This document shows, one piece after another, positions 32,288 through 40,544 of a DNA stretch of 43,021 nt. The number at the start of each line of letters is the position of its first letter. Positions within the stretch are counted from its first letter, which is position 1. The position numbers and the translations under genes are program-made. Source of the DNA: Candidatus Nanopelagicales bacterium (lineage in GTDB: Bacteria > Actinomycetota > Actinomycetes > S36-B12); assembly GCA_023263845.1 (NCBI GenBank), contig JALQUH010000281.1:1-43021 (forward strand). Direction: 5' to 3'. Below the pieces are notes generated by a model, which saw only the letters and a list, made by a program, of their open reading frames with translations, was not told where the DNA came from and made no database searches.

Positions 32288-35011
32288 ATGGCGAGTCGTA
32301 CCAGTGCGCCCTCGCGCGCATCGCGCAGCACGGGAACCTCCTCCACTCGGAGCGGAGGGTCCCGGCGCACGCCATCGAGCAGCGCCTCTAGTGCGCCGAA
32401 GTCCTCGTCGTCTCGCTCATCAGCACCCGCGCGCTCCTCCTCGAAGCCCAAGTCGTCCTCTAAGCCCAAGTCGTCGCGGTCGACCAGACCCACGGCCGCG
32501 AAGTCGAGTTCCCGCACGACGAAGCCGCGCACCAAGCCGCGCACCGCGACCAGATCGCGCAGCGGACCGGGCCCCATTGTCCGTGGCCTAGCCGCGGTCG
32601 GGCGTGGGATCCGGGCCATCTGGCTCGCCGTGGCGGCCGCCCTGGGTGGGGCCGCCCGCAAGGTCGGCCACGAGGCGCGAGACCTCGACGACGTGCACCG
32701 CCGCGACGGGCTCGGACTGCTGTTCCTCGCCTTGGCAGTCATCGTCGCTGCGGCGGTGTGGTTCGGCGTCGACGGATGGTTCACGGCGGGCCTGGGCACC
32801 GCGACCGGTTTTCTTGTCGGCGCCTTCGCCGTGGCCGTGCCGGTCCTGCTCGTCATCGTGGCCTGGCGAACCTTGCGCAACCCGGAGGATCACGTCACTA
32901 ATGGACGGCTGCTCGTCGGTGGCTTGGCGCTGCTCTTGTCGGCGGCTGGCCTATGGCACCTATACCGCGGACTGCCCACGCCCAGCGATGGCTACGACGC
33001 GCTCGTTGGTGGCACGGGAATCACCGGGTGGGTCGTCACGGCGCCGATCGCCGCCGCCCTCGGTCCGGTGGTCGCTGCGGTCTTGCTGGTACTCCTCGGC
33101 GTTTTCGGGATCCTTGTCGTCACCGCAACGCCCCTCATGGCGGTGCCGCAAGCCCTGGGCCGGTTCTTCGGCCACGCATTGCGCCCGGGATCTGGTCGTG
33201 ACGAGGGCGAGCCTGTGGTCCTGGACTCCTACTCCGACGACGTTCCCGACGGGTTCATCATTGCCGAGGATGGCGGTCACGATATCGACTTCCTTGCCGC
33301 CGAGAATGATGCGAACCACGACCGCGATCCTGAGCGTCTCGGCGTGGCCGACGCGGCCCGGCAAATCGTCGATACGGCACGCTTCGCGCCACGTGATGAG
33401 ACCGCGGAGATCCCCGCCGTGGTCATCACCGCAGATGGTTCGGGCACTTCGCACGAGGTGGATTCAGCCGTGATCGAGGCGCCCGCTCTTCCCACGCCAT
33501 CCAACGCTCCCACGGGTCCCGCGGAGCAACTCCCGCTCGAAAAGGCCCTGCCGTACACCCTGCCCGACAAGAAGATTCTCAAGACCGGAGCGGCACCCCG
33601 GGCGCGCACCAAGGCCAACGATGCCGTTGTCACGGCGCTGACCGAGGTCCTTGAGCAATTCAACATCGACGCGACCGTCACCGGATTCACGCGCGGTCCG
33701 ACGGTCACCCGCTACGAGATCGAGCTCGGCCCGAGCGTCAAAGTGGAGCGTGTCACCGCGCTGAGTCGGAACATTGCGTACGCCGTTGCCAGCCCCGAGG
33801 TGCGCATCCTGAGCCCCATCCCGGGCAAGAGCGCGATTGGCATCGAGATCCCCAACACCGACCGTGAACTGGTCAGCCTCGGCGACGTGCTCCGCGCGAC
33901 CGTCGCCACCGACGAGTCCCATCCGATGGTGGTCGGACTCGGCAAAGACGTCGAGGGCGGCTTCGTCGTCGCCAACCTGGCCAAGATGCCCCACCTGCTC
34001 GTGGCCGGGGCCACCGGCGCTGGCAAGTCAAGTTGCATCAACTCGCTGATCACCTCCGTCCTGCTCCGGGCCACGCCCGATGAGGTTCGGATGATCCTGG
34101 TCGATCCCAAGCGTGTGGAGCTGACCGCGTACGAGGGGATTCCGCACCTCATCACCCCGATCATTACCAATCCCAAGAAGGCGGCTGACGCGCTGCAATG
34201 GGTCGTCAAGGAGATGGACACCCGCTACGACGACCTCGCGCAGTTCGGTTTCCGGCACATCGACGACTTCAACAAGGCTGTGCGCTCAGGCAAGCTCACT
34301 CCGCCGTTGGGCAGTGAGCGCGTCCTCAAGCCGTACCCCTACCTGCTGGTGATCGTCGACGAGCTCGCTGACCTGATGATGGTGGCTCCACGCGACGTCG
34401 AGGACAGCGTCGTGCGCATCACGCAATTGGCCCGCGCCGCCGGTATCCACCTGGTGCTCGCCACTCAGCGACCGAGCGTCGACGTCGTCACCGGCCTGAT
34501 CAAGGCCAATGTGCCGAGCCGCCTAGCATTTGCGACCTCTTCCCTGGCGGACAGCCGCGTCATCCTCGATCAGCCCGGCGCGGAGAAGCTTGTCGGGCAG
34601 GGCGATGGTCTGTTCCTGCCAATGGGGGCGAGCAAGGCCGTGCGTATCCAAGGGGCCTTCGTCTCGGAGTCCGAGATCCGGGCCCTGGTGCGCTACACGC
34701 GCGAGCAGGCAGACCCCGACTACCGTGACGACGTCACGGCTCCGGTCAGCTCCGGCAAGCAGATTGATGAGGACATCGGCGATGACCTCGACCTGCTGTG
34801 CCAGGCCGCTGAGCTTGTCGTCTCCACCCAGTTCGGTTCGACGTCCATGCTGCAGCGCAAATTGCGGGTGGGTTTCGCCAAGGCTGGCCGGCTCATGGAT
34901 CTGCTGGAGTCGCGAGGCGTCGTAGGCCCTAGCGAGGGTTCTAAGGCGCGCGAGGTGCTCCTTTCGGCCGACGATCTGCCGGGGTTCCTCATCGACGTAC
35001 GGGGTGGCTGA
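32288..35011 (+). CDS. ftsK: DNA translocase FtsK
   Basis: FtsK pumps chromosomal DNA through the closing septum and aids dimer resolution. The 907-residue chain starts with about 100 residues rich in Ser, Arg, Lys and Thr (low complexity, likely disordered). About four membrane helices follow (roughly 137-285), then an acidic linker. The RecA-like motor has Walker A VAGATGAGKSS and Walker B YLLVIVDELADLMM, and a C-terminal winged-helix gamma domain contains VSTQFGSTSMLQRKLRVGFAKAGRLMDLLE. ATG 32288 follows a TAGTCT box at six bases. It lies between rnj and rimO as usual for actinobacteria. Confidence 0.95.
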   Translation: MASRTSAPSRASRSTGTSSTRSGGSRRTPSSSASSAPKSSSSRSSAPARSSSKPKSSSKPKSSRSTRPTAAKSSSRTTKPRTKPRTATRSRSGPGPIVRGLAAVGRGIRAIWLAVAAALGGAARKVGHEARDLDDVHRRDGLGLLFLALAVIVAAAVWFGVDGWFTAGLGTATGFLVGAFAVAVPVLLVIVAWRTLRNPEDHVTNGRLLVGGLALLLSAAGLWHLYRGLPTPSDGYDALVGGTGITGWVVTAPIAAALGPVVAAVLLVLLGVFGILVVTATPLMAVPQALGRFFGHALRPGSGRDEGEPVVLDSYSDDVPDGFIIAEDGGHDIDFLAAENDANHDRDPERLGVADAARQIVDTARFAPRDETAEIPAVVITADGSGTSHEVDSAVIEAPALPTPSNAPTGPAEQLPLEKALPYTLPDKKILKTGAAPRARTKANDAVVTALTEVLEQFNIDATVTGFTRGPTVTRYEIELGPSVKVERVTALSRNIAYAVASPEVRILSPIPGKSAIGIEIPNTDRELVSLGDVLRATVATDESHPMVVGLGKDVEGGFVVANLAKMPHLLVAGATGAGKSSCINSLITSVLLRATPDEVRMILVDPKRVELTAYEGIPHLITPIITNPKKAADALQWVVKEMDTRYDDLAQFGFRHIDDFNKAVRSGKLTPPLGSERVLKPYPYLLVIVDELADLMMVAPRDVEDSVVRITQLARAAGIHLVLATQRPSVDVVTGLIKANVPSRLAFATSSLADSRVILDQPGAEKLVGQGDGLFLPMGASKAVRIQGAFVSESEIRALVRYTREQADPDYRDDVTAPVSSGKQIDEDIGDDLDLLCQAAELVVSTQFGSTSMLQRKLRVGFAKAGRLMDLLESRGVVGPSEGSKAREVLLSADDLPGFLIDVRGG

Positions 35012-35101
35012 CTCCACGGATTGGCACCCATGCGGCCTGCGGTCGAGAAGTCGCTGAGTTCACGACCGTAGCCCGCACCGGTGTGGACGGAATCGGCGCC
35101 C

Positions 35102-35107
35102 TAGGGT
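35102..35107 (+). promoter_or_regulatory. -10 box of rimO, probable leaderless promoter
   Basis: TAGGGT is followed by seven bases and then ATG 35115, the same layout as before dapB. This supports the shorter rimO start over the track's GTG 35106, which would overlap the box. Confidence 0.5.
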
Positions 35108-35114
35108 GGGGGAT

Positions 35115-36476
35115 ATGGCGGATACGCAGCAATCGGCGCCGCGTGTGGCGATTGTCCGTCTCGGCTGCGCGCGCAATGACGTCGATGCTGATGAGATCGG
35201 TGCTCGCCTGGCTGGTGACGGTGTGGCGGTGTTCGACGATCCTGCGGACGCTGACGTCGTCGTCGTGAATACGTGTGGATTCATCGCCACCGCCAAGAAG
35301 GACTCCATCGACACCCTCCTCGCGGCGGCCGACTCCGGGGCCAAGGTCGTGGCGGCGGGCTGTCTTGCGGAGCGATACGGCGAGGAACTCGCCGAGGCTC
35401 TTCCCGAAGCCGCAGCGATCTTGAGCTTCGACGACTACCCCGAGATCGCCGATCGAGTACGCAGGGTTGCGGCAGGGGAACATCTAACGCCGCATACGCC
35501 GCGCGATCGACGGCAGTTGCTTCCGATCGCACCGGTCGAGCGCACCGCGGAGAACGCTCCCGGTCATGCGCGCCTCGCGCGCACTCCGACCGGTCCGGTC
35601 ATGCCGGTCAAGCTCGCATCCGGGTGTGACCGGCGCTGCACCTTCTGCGCAATCCCGTCCTTTCGGGGATCCTTCGTCAGCCGCCCACCGGAGGACGTGA
35701 TTGGTGAGGTCGTCGACCTCGCTCATGCGGGTGTGCGCGAGATGGTCCTGGTGAGCGAGAACTCCACGTCTTACGGCAAGGATCTCGGGGATATCCGCAT
35801 GCTCGAGCGCCTGCTGCCGACGCTGGGCCAGCTCCCGGGCGTCGTACGAGCCCGAGTCAACTACCTCCAGCCAGCCGAGATGCGGCCCGGACTCGTCGAG
35901 GTCATTGCTGGCACTCCCGGCGTCGCGCCGTACTTCGATTTGTCCTTCCAACATGCGAGCCCCGAGGTGCTTCGACGCATGCGTCGCTTTGGCGGTGCTG
36001 ACGACTTTTTGGCGCTGGTCGAGGCCATCCGCGCGCGCTCACCGCATGCGGGGATTCGTACCAACGTCATCGTGGGTTTCCCAGGTGAGACCGACGCAGA
36101 CCTAGAGATCCTCACCGATTTCCTGGAGAGGGCCGGGCTTGATGCGGTCGGCGTCTTCGGCTACTCCAACGAGGAGGGAACCGCAGCGGTCGGTCTCGAC
36201 GATCACGTTGAAGAAGTGGAGATCGAACGACGAGTCGACCTGGTGTCGCGTCTGGTCGATGATCTTGCTCTCGAGCGTGCCGAGGAGCGCGCCGGTGAGC
36301 GCATCGAGGTAATCGTCGAGGAGGTCGAGAATGGAGTTGCCTTCGGTCGCGCCGCGCACCAGGGCATGGACGATGCAGGTGTCGTCCTGCCCGGAGTGGG
36401 CGCCGAGATCGGCGACGTCATCTCCGCCTTCGTGGTCGGTCTAGACGGCATCGACCTGGTCGGTGAACCGGCGTGA
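35115..36476 (+). CDS. rimO: Ribosomal protein S12 methylthiotransferase RimO
   Basis: RimO is a radical-SAM enzyme that adds a methylthio group to the conserved aspartate of ribosomal protein S12. The N-terminal UPF0004 domain has its three cluster cysteines ([20 protein letters not shown]). The radical-SAM CxxxCxxC is in [23 protein letters not shown], and the C-terminal part is a TRAM domain. The start at ATG 35115 gives 453 residues. MiaB is the close alternative, but LGCARND and AIPSFRG wording favour RimO. pgsA overlaps its stop. Confidence 0.93.
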   Translation: MADTQQSAPRVAIVRLGCARNDVDADEIGARLAGDGVAVFDDPADADVVVVNTCGFIATAKKDSIDTLLAAADSGAKVVAAGCLAERYGEELAEALPEAAAILSFDDYPEIADRVRRVAAGEHLTPHTPRDRRQLLPIAPVERTAENAPGHARLARTPTGPVMPVKLASGCDRRCTFCAIPSFRGSFVSRPPEDVIGEVVDLAHAGVREMVLVSENSTSYGKDLGDIRMLERLLPTLGQLPGVVRARVNYLQPAEMRPGLVEVIAGTPGVAPYFDLSFQHASPEVLRRMRRFGGADDFLALVEAIRARSPHAGIRTNVIVGFPGETDADLEILTDFLERAGLDAVGVFGYSNEEGTAAVGLDDHVEEVEIERRVDLVSRLVDDLALERAEERAGERIEVIVEEVENGVAFGRAAHQGMDDAGVVLPGVGAEIGDVISAFVVGLDGIDLVGEPA

Positions 36477-37102
36477 GTGAGGAACACGCGCGCCACCACT
36501 CGCTACCGCCGGCGGTGCCTGATCACGCCGGCGATCCGGTGGGTACACGCCGCGTCGCCACGATTCCCAATCTCCTAACGCTCATCCGACTTCTCCTCGT
36601 GCCCGTGCTTGGGGTACTCCTGTTGGCCGACGGTGGTGACGACGGCGACATGCGCTGGTGGGCCACCGCGGTATTTGTGGCGGCGGCGCTGACGGATCTC
36701 GTCGATGGGGCACTTGCGCGGCGTAGCGGAACCGTCACGACCCTCGGCAAGATCGCCGATCCGATCGCCGACAAGGCGATCACCGGTGTCGCCTTGGTCG
36801 GTCTGTCGATGATTGCTGCACTGCCGTGGTGGGTGACGCTGGTCATTCTTGGGCGCGAGGTAGCGGTGACGATCCTGCGCTTCGTCGTGATCCGCCACGG
36901 TGTCATCCCGGCATCCCGCGGCGGCAAGATCAAAACGGTTGCGCAGATCATCGCCATTGCGCTGTACGTGGCGCCGCTGAGCGAGGCGTGGGATTCGCTG
37001 CGCATCGTGACGATGGCGATCGCGGTGGTGCTGACCGTGGCGACCGGCGTCGATTACGCCGTGCGCGCCCGTCGGCTGACCCGGGAGAGTCACGATGGGT
37101 GA
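36473..37102 (+). CDS. pgsA: CDP-alcohol phosphatidyltransferase (phosphatidylglycerophosphate synthase type)
   Basis: The 209-residue membrane enzyme links glycerol-3-phosphate, or another alcohol, to CDP-diacylglycerol. The family motif is complete: [25 protein letters not shown] (DG-x2-AR-x8-G-x3-D-x3-D). Hydrophobic segments surround it, and the first 25 residues are polar and histidine-rich. The start is GTG in a GTGA overlap with rimO. The rimO-pgsA-cinA-clgR context supports the PgsA assignment used in actinobacteria, though specificity cannot be read from the motif. Confidence 0.9.
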   Translation: MSEEHARHHSLPPAVPDHAGDPVGTRRVATIPNLLTLIRLLLVPVLGVLLLADGGDDGDMRWWATAVFVAAALTDLVDGALARRSGTVTTLGKIADPIADKAITGVALVGLSMIAALPWWVTLVILGREVAVTILRFVVIRHGVIPASRGGKIKTVAQIIAIALYVAPLSEAWDSLRIVTMAIAVVLTVATGVDYAVRARRLTRESHDG

Positions 37103-37604
37103 GGCCCGAGACGTGTCGACCCTGGCGCGGCACGTTGTCGCCACACTGACCGAGCGCGGTCACAGCGTGGCCGTGGCGGAAAGCCTGACCGGCGGCCTGG
37201 TCTGTGCGTCTCTCACGGACGTGCCAGGAGCATCAGCCTGCGTGCGTGGGGGAGTCGTGTCGTACGCCGTCGACGTGAAGGTCGACGTCCTCGGGGTGGA
37301 CGCGGAGGTGCTCGCGCGGGTCGGGGCCGTTGACCCCGCGGTAGCGGTCGCCATGGCCGAGGGGGTGCGCCGGTTGCTCGGTGCCACGTATGGAGTGGCC
37401 ACGACCGGAGCCGCCGGCCCGGACCCGGCGCCGGGTGGGTCGCAGACGTCCGATGTGCCCGCGGGGAGGGGGTTCGTGGCCGTATGCGGTCCCGGAGCTG
37501 ATGCGGTGCAGGGCTTCGCTGTCGAACCTGACGGTCGGGACGTCGTTCGTGCGGCCGCCGTCCACGCAGCCCTGCGCCTGCTGGCGCAGGAACTGTCGAC
37601 GTGA
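37095..37604 (+). CDS. CinA C-terminal-type nicotinamide-nucleotide amidohydrolase
   Basis: The 169-residue protein is a stand-alone CinA C-terminal domain. Its relatives (PncC) convert NMN to nicotinate mononucleotide for NAD recycling. [38 protein letters not shown] and [17 protein letters not shown] are the characteristic segments. The N-terminal molybdopterin-binding-like half of full CinA is absent, as in many actinobacterial copies. It overlaps pgsA by eight bases. Confidence 0.9.
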   Translation: MGEARDVSTLARHVVATLTERGHSVAVAESLTGGLVCASLTDVPGASACVRGGVVSYAVDVKVDVLGVDAEVLARVGAVDPAVAVAMAEGVRRLLGATYGVATTGAAGPDPAPGGSQTSDVPAGRGFVAVCGPGADAVQGFAVEPDGRDVVRAAAVHAALRLLAQELST

Positions 37605-37684
37605 ACCCATGGGGTAGTCGCAGGTGCCCTCACGGGGTGCTTGGGGGAACTGACTGGCTGACTCGCCGTAGCCGCGACGGGCAA

Positions 37685-37707
37685 GTGTCGCCCGGTGCGG
37701 GTAACGT
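37685..37707 (+). promoter_or_regulatory. clgR promoter with candidate ClgR operator
   Basis: TAACGT at 37702-37707 is a -10 box seven bases before the GTG start. Directly before it, TCGC-N5-GCG (core 37689-37699) matches the CGC-N5-GCG heart of the known ClgR box, suggesting autoregulation. GTGTCGCCCG occurs at 37685 and again at 37706. The core is short and common in GC-rich DNA, so position is the main support. Confidence 0.4.
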
Positions 37708-37714
37708 GTCGCCC

Positions 37715-37975
37715 GTGATCATGATGCGCGAGATCCTTGGTGCCGAGCTCCGGCAGCGTCGCCTGGCGCAGGGGCGCACCCTTCGGGACGTCTCGGCCGC
37801 TGCCTCGGTGTCGCTGGGCTATCTGTCCGAGGTCGAGCGGGGTGAGAAGGAAGCGTCCTCAGAACTGCTCCTCTCGATCTGTGGCGCGTTGGATCTGCCT
37901 CTCTCGCAGTTGCTCGCTGCGCTCGCAGCACGGGTCGCCGAGCTGGAGCCGGCTCCCATTTCTATCGCCGCCTGA
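37715..37975 (+). CDS. clgR: ClgR-type XRE-family transcriptional regulator
   Basis: This 86-residue helix-turn-helix protein resembles ClgR, which controls clp protease and stress genes in actinobacteria and is itself a Clp substrate. The HTH reads [56 protein letters not shown]. Relatives often end in two alanines, as this one does (ISIAA), a typical ClpXP-type degron. GTG 37715 is chosen because of the TAACGT box seven bases ahead and the family N-terminus; the track ORF adds 38 unconserved residues. It follows cinA as usual. Confidence 0.88.
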   Translation: MIMMREILGAELRQRRLAQGRTLRDVSAAASVSLGYLSEVERGEKEASSELLLSICGALDLPLSQLLAALAARVAELEPAPISIAA

Positions 37976-37987
37976 CGCTTCCTTGGT

Positions 37988-38001
37988 CGAGTGCGCACTC
38001 G
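37988..38001. terminator. Perfect palindrome between clgR and nei2
   Basis: CGAGTGCGCACTCG is a perfect 14-base palindrome 12 bases after the clgR stop, in the 79-base gap between two convergent genes. A second stem, GAGC-GAAC-GCTC, lies at 38033-38044. Neither has a T-run, so termination is a guess; the palindrome could instead bind a dimeric protein. Confidence 0.3.
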
Positions 38002-38054
38002 CGCACATGAATTCGGCTCGTTTTCCGCCCGGGAGCGAACGCTCGGCAAAGGCG

Positions 38055-38846
38055 CTATGTAGGTCCTGGGCCGGGTTGGCAGTGAGGACACCAGTAGGCA
38101 TCGCGCTCATGTCGGCCGCTGCTTTGACGGCCGAATCGAATGCTGGTGCCGCAGCGACGGCACGGGCGCTTGGCCCGGCCGTAGACGTAGTGCTGCTCGC
38201 GTAGGTCACCGGTTGAGGACTGTGCTCCGTGTCCCTGGTTGGCGGCCATCAGCCGCCGGGCTCGGTCGATAAGCCGCGGCAGGTCGAGTACGTCGTCCAC
38301 CGGTGTCCACGGGGAGACTCCGTGCAGGAAGAGTCCCTCCGACACGTAGATGAGTCCGAAGCCCGCGACGATCGTCTGGTCGAGCAGCGCATTGCCGATG
38401 GGGTGGTGTGGGTGCTGCGCCAGGCGCCGTGCGACGTCCTGGATGTCGACATCCGGATCGAGAATGTCGGGGCCGAGATGACCGATGACGCGGGGTTCGT
38501 CGCGCGTGGGGAGTAGTTCGATGACGGGGATGCGGTACCCGACGGCGATCCAGTCGGCAGTCCGCAGGACCGCCCGGACCTCAAAGTCAGGACCGCCTCG
38601 CCAGGGACGCGCGGGTCTGTAGAGGTGCCAGCTGCCGGTCATCTTGAAGTGCGTGTGAAGGGTCAGGTCGCCTCCGAGCCGGAAGAGCAGGTGCTTGCCG
38701 TAGGACCGGACCTGGTCCACGCGGTGGCCGGACAGGTCTGTGGTTGCCAACGAGGGGACGCGGAAGTCTGTCTCGACGAGCGCGGTACCGCTGAGTGCCG
38801 CATCGAGCCGACGTGCGGCCAGCCACACGGTGTCGCCTTCAGGCAT
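38055..38846 (-). CDS. nei2: Fpg/Nei-family DNA glycosylase (endonuclease VIII type)
   Basis: The 263-residue protein removes oxidised bases and cuts the strand at the resulting site. The catalytic N-terminus MPEGDTV (Pro2, Glu3), the beta-hairpin lysine in SYGKHLLFRL (about 51), an H2TH region and a C-terminal zinc finger CRRCG...YWCPHCQ are all present. In the H2TH loop the usual AGxGNxY is AGFGLIY (161-167), so the normally conserved DNA-contacting asparagine is leucine at 165. The ATG overlaps the tauE stop by eight bases. lhr, its usual partner in actinobacteria, is two genes upstream. Confidence 0.88.
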   Translation of the reverse strand: MPEGDTVWLAARRLDAALSGTALVETDFRVPSLATTDLSGHRVDQVRSYGKHLLFRLGGDLTLHTHFKMTGSWHLYRPARPWRGGPDFEVRAVLRTADWIAVGYRIPVIELLPTRDEPRVIGHLGPDILDPDVDIQDVARRLAQHPHHPIGNALLDQTIVAGFGLIYVSEGLFLHGVSPWTPVDDVLDLPRLIDRARRLMAANQGHGAQSSTGDLREQHYVYGRAKRPCRRCGTSIRFGRQSSGRHERDAYWCPHCQPGPGPT

Positions 38847-39726
38847 GCTCCGATTCTGCCGGGACCTGATGACGTTCGCGCAGGACGACCCGGGAAACGA
38901 GGCCGAGGCCCACCAGCCATGTGGAGAGCAGCACGGCGTACACGGTCCACCACAGTGCGGGCGGCGCGCTCATCGCGCCCAGCAGGATGCGGGCGTTGAG
39001 GAGGACGATAACGCCACCGATGACGACGCCGAGGACGCGCGGATTCATGTGGCGAACCGCTGCGGCAGCGAAGGGCGCGGCGATGGCGCCGCCTACCAGA
39101 AGGGCAACGACGTAGCCGATCTCGACGCCGTGAATGCCGAGGCCGAGGAAGAAGCCGAGCGTGGCGGAGGTGGCGACGAGGAATTCGGCAGTGCTGACGG
39201 TGCCGATCACGCGCGCGGGAGTGAGACGGCCGTCGGCGAGGAGCGTGGGAGTGGTCACCGGGCCCCAGCCACCGCCTCCGGTGGCATCGATGAAGCCGCC
39301 GGTGAATCCGAGTGGGGCGAGCAGCCTCAGGCCGGGTGTTCCCGGGCGGCGTCGCGGCGCACGTCCGATGAGGAAGCGCAGCAGGACGTAGAGGCCTAGG
39401 CAGAAGAGCAGTCCGGCAGCGACGGGGCGCGCCGCTTCGGTGCTGAGGGACGACAGGAAGAGCGCACCGAAGAAGGAACCGATGGCGCCGGGGATGGCGA
39501 TACGGCGAACGGTGGGCCAATCCACGTTGCCGAAGCGATGGTGGGCGACCCCGGAGATGGCGGCCGTACCGATCTTGGACATCTGCACGGACGCGGACGC
39601 GATGGCGGGGGAAAGGCCCATGGCAATGAGAAGTGTTGACGATGTGACTCCGTAGCCCATGCCGAGCGCGCCGTCGACGAACTGCGCGCCGAGGCCGGCG
39701 AGGGCGACCAGGAGAAGGGCTTGCAT
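38839..39726 (-). CDS. TauE/SafE-family sulfite exporter
   Basis: The 295-residue membrane protein has about eight hydrophobic helices and the family repeats AQFVDGALGMGYGVTSSTLL, SKIGTAAISG and the second-half LGFTGGFIDATGGGGWGPVTTPTLL. TauE/SafE proteins export sulfite, sulfoacetate or related anions. GGAAGAG precedes the ATG. A promoter with a perfect TTGACA and a palindromic operator lies just upstream, and an Rrf2 regulator gene precedes it on the same strand. It overlaps nei2 by eight bases, so the two are transcribed together. The exported anion is assumed from the family. Confidence 0.9.
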   Translation of the reverse strand: MQALLLVALAGLGAQFVDGALGMGYGVTSSTLLIAMGLSPAIASASVQMSKIGTAAISGVAHHRFGNVDWPTVRRIAIPGAIGSFFGALFLSSLSTEAARPVAAGLLFCLGLYVLLRFLIGRAPRRRPGTPGLRLLAPLGFTGGFIDATGGGGWGPVTTPTLLADGRLTPARVIGTVSTAEFLVATSATLGFFLGLGIHGVEIGYVVALLVGGAIAAPFAAAAVRHMNPRVLGVVIGGVIVLLNARILLGAMSAPPALWWTVYAVLLSTWLVGLGLVSRVVLRERHQVPAESEHA

Positions 39727-39739
39727 GGCATCTCTTCCG

Positions 39740-39773
39740 TTGTGACCTAGGCCACAAATCTAGGTATTGTCAA
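39740..39773 (-). promoter_or_regulatory. tauE promoter with palindromic operator
   Basis: On the minus strand TTGACA (39773-39768) and TAGGTC (39749-39744) are spaced by 18 bases, a convincing promoter. TTGTGACCTAGGCCACAA (39740-39757) is an 18-base palindrome with one mismatched pair that covers the -10 box and part of the spacer. ACCTAG (39745-39750) and CTAGGT (39760-39765) form a second, interleaved inverted repeat. A repressor bound here would block RNA polymerase; the upstream Rrf2 protein is the obvious candidate. Confidence 0.65.
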
Positions 39774-39933
39774 CTGCTAAAGGTGAGAATACCAGGAAAC
39801 GCCATGGCTCCGAACGCGGCGTCCGGCACGGAGTGTCGAGCGGTGCCCGCGTAAGGGCCGCCAGTTGACGGGGTGCTGCGCGGTCAGAAACCCCCATAGG
39901 TGTCGGCCAGGGCCCTGAGGCCGATTGCCGTGG

Positions 39934-40383
39934 CTACTCCCAGGCGTGTGGATCGTCGAGGAGTTTGCGCACGCGGGAAGGAAAGCGCTGGGCCACGACA
40001 TCAGCCAGCGTGACCTCGTCGAGGATTTGGCGCTCGGCGGCACGTAGTGCGACGAGGACGGGTTGGAGGCCCTCGGCCGGTCCGCTGTACCGGAGGTTCT
40101 CGGGGCGCGTACCGGCGATGTCGGCCAGTGCGCCATCAACCGCTCGGATGACATCGGCGAGGCGAATCTCGTTGGCGGTTCGGGCCAGGCTCCAGCCGCC
40201 GTCCGGGCCACGGCGGGCGCGGACAAGTGTGGCGCGGCGAAGTTCGGCGAGGATCGAACCGAGGTAGGAGGTGGGGATGCGTTGGCGTCGAGCAAGCTCG
40301 TCCGTTGTGAGTGGGGCGTCTGGTGAGGCGGCGAGTTCGAGCGCGGCGCGTAGGGCGTAGTCCGTACGTGCCGGGAGCCTCAT
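39934..40383 (-). CDS. Rrf2-family transcriptional regulator
   Basis: The 149-residue protein is a winged-helix Rrf2 regulator: MRLPARTDYALRAALELA, then the HTH LTTDELARRQRIPTSYLGSILAELRRATLVRARRGPDGGWSLAR. Relatives such as IscR and NsrR bind an Fe-S cluster through three cysteines, but this chain contains no cysteine, so it must sense something else or act through another partner. The next gene downstream is tauE, whose promoter carries a palindrome, suggesting a sulfur-linked regulator-exporter pair. TATCGT six bases before the ATG suggests a leaderless transcript. Confidence 0.9.
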   Translation of the reverse strand: MRLPARTDYALRAALELAASPDAPLTTDELARRQRIPTSYLGSILAELRRATLVRARRGPDGGWSLARTANEIRLADVIRAVDGALADIAGTRPENLRYSGPAEGLQPVLVALRAAERQILDEVTLADVVAQRFPSRVRKLLDDPHAWE

Positions 40384-40389
40384 GCGGTC

Positions 40390-40413
40390 ACGATAGCGAG
40401 TCGGCGTTCCGAC
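40390..40413 (-). promoter_or_regulatory. rrf2 promoter with short inverted repeat
   Basis: On the minus strand TATCGT (40395-40390) stands six bases before the rrf2 ATG and is a likely -10 box. GTCGG-CGTT-CCGAC (40400-40413) is an inverted repeat just upstream of it, a possible autoregulatory site. It does not resemble the palindrome at the tauE promoter. Confidence 0.35.
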
Positions 40414-40544
40414 CCGCCGACGTCACCGGGGTGTGGATATTGCTGACAGGGTTCCCGCATGAAATCTGCGGGGGTGTGGATGGCGATCGTGACGTCGTCG
40501 ACAGGCACGCGAGAACCGACCAGTGCGGTCGGACAGCGGAGGGA

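Noticed and set aside
37715-37975. Antitoxin of a toxin-antitoxin pair (small HTH protein)
   Set aside because: There is no toxin-like partner, and the cinA-clgR position and sequence fit ClgR.
39934-40383. IscR/NsrR-type Fe-S regulator
   Set aside because: The protein is Rrf2 family but contains no cysteine, so a cluster-binding assignment is not supported.
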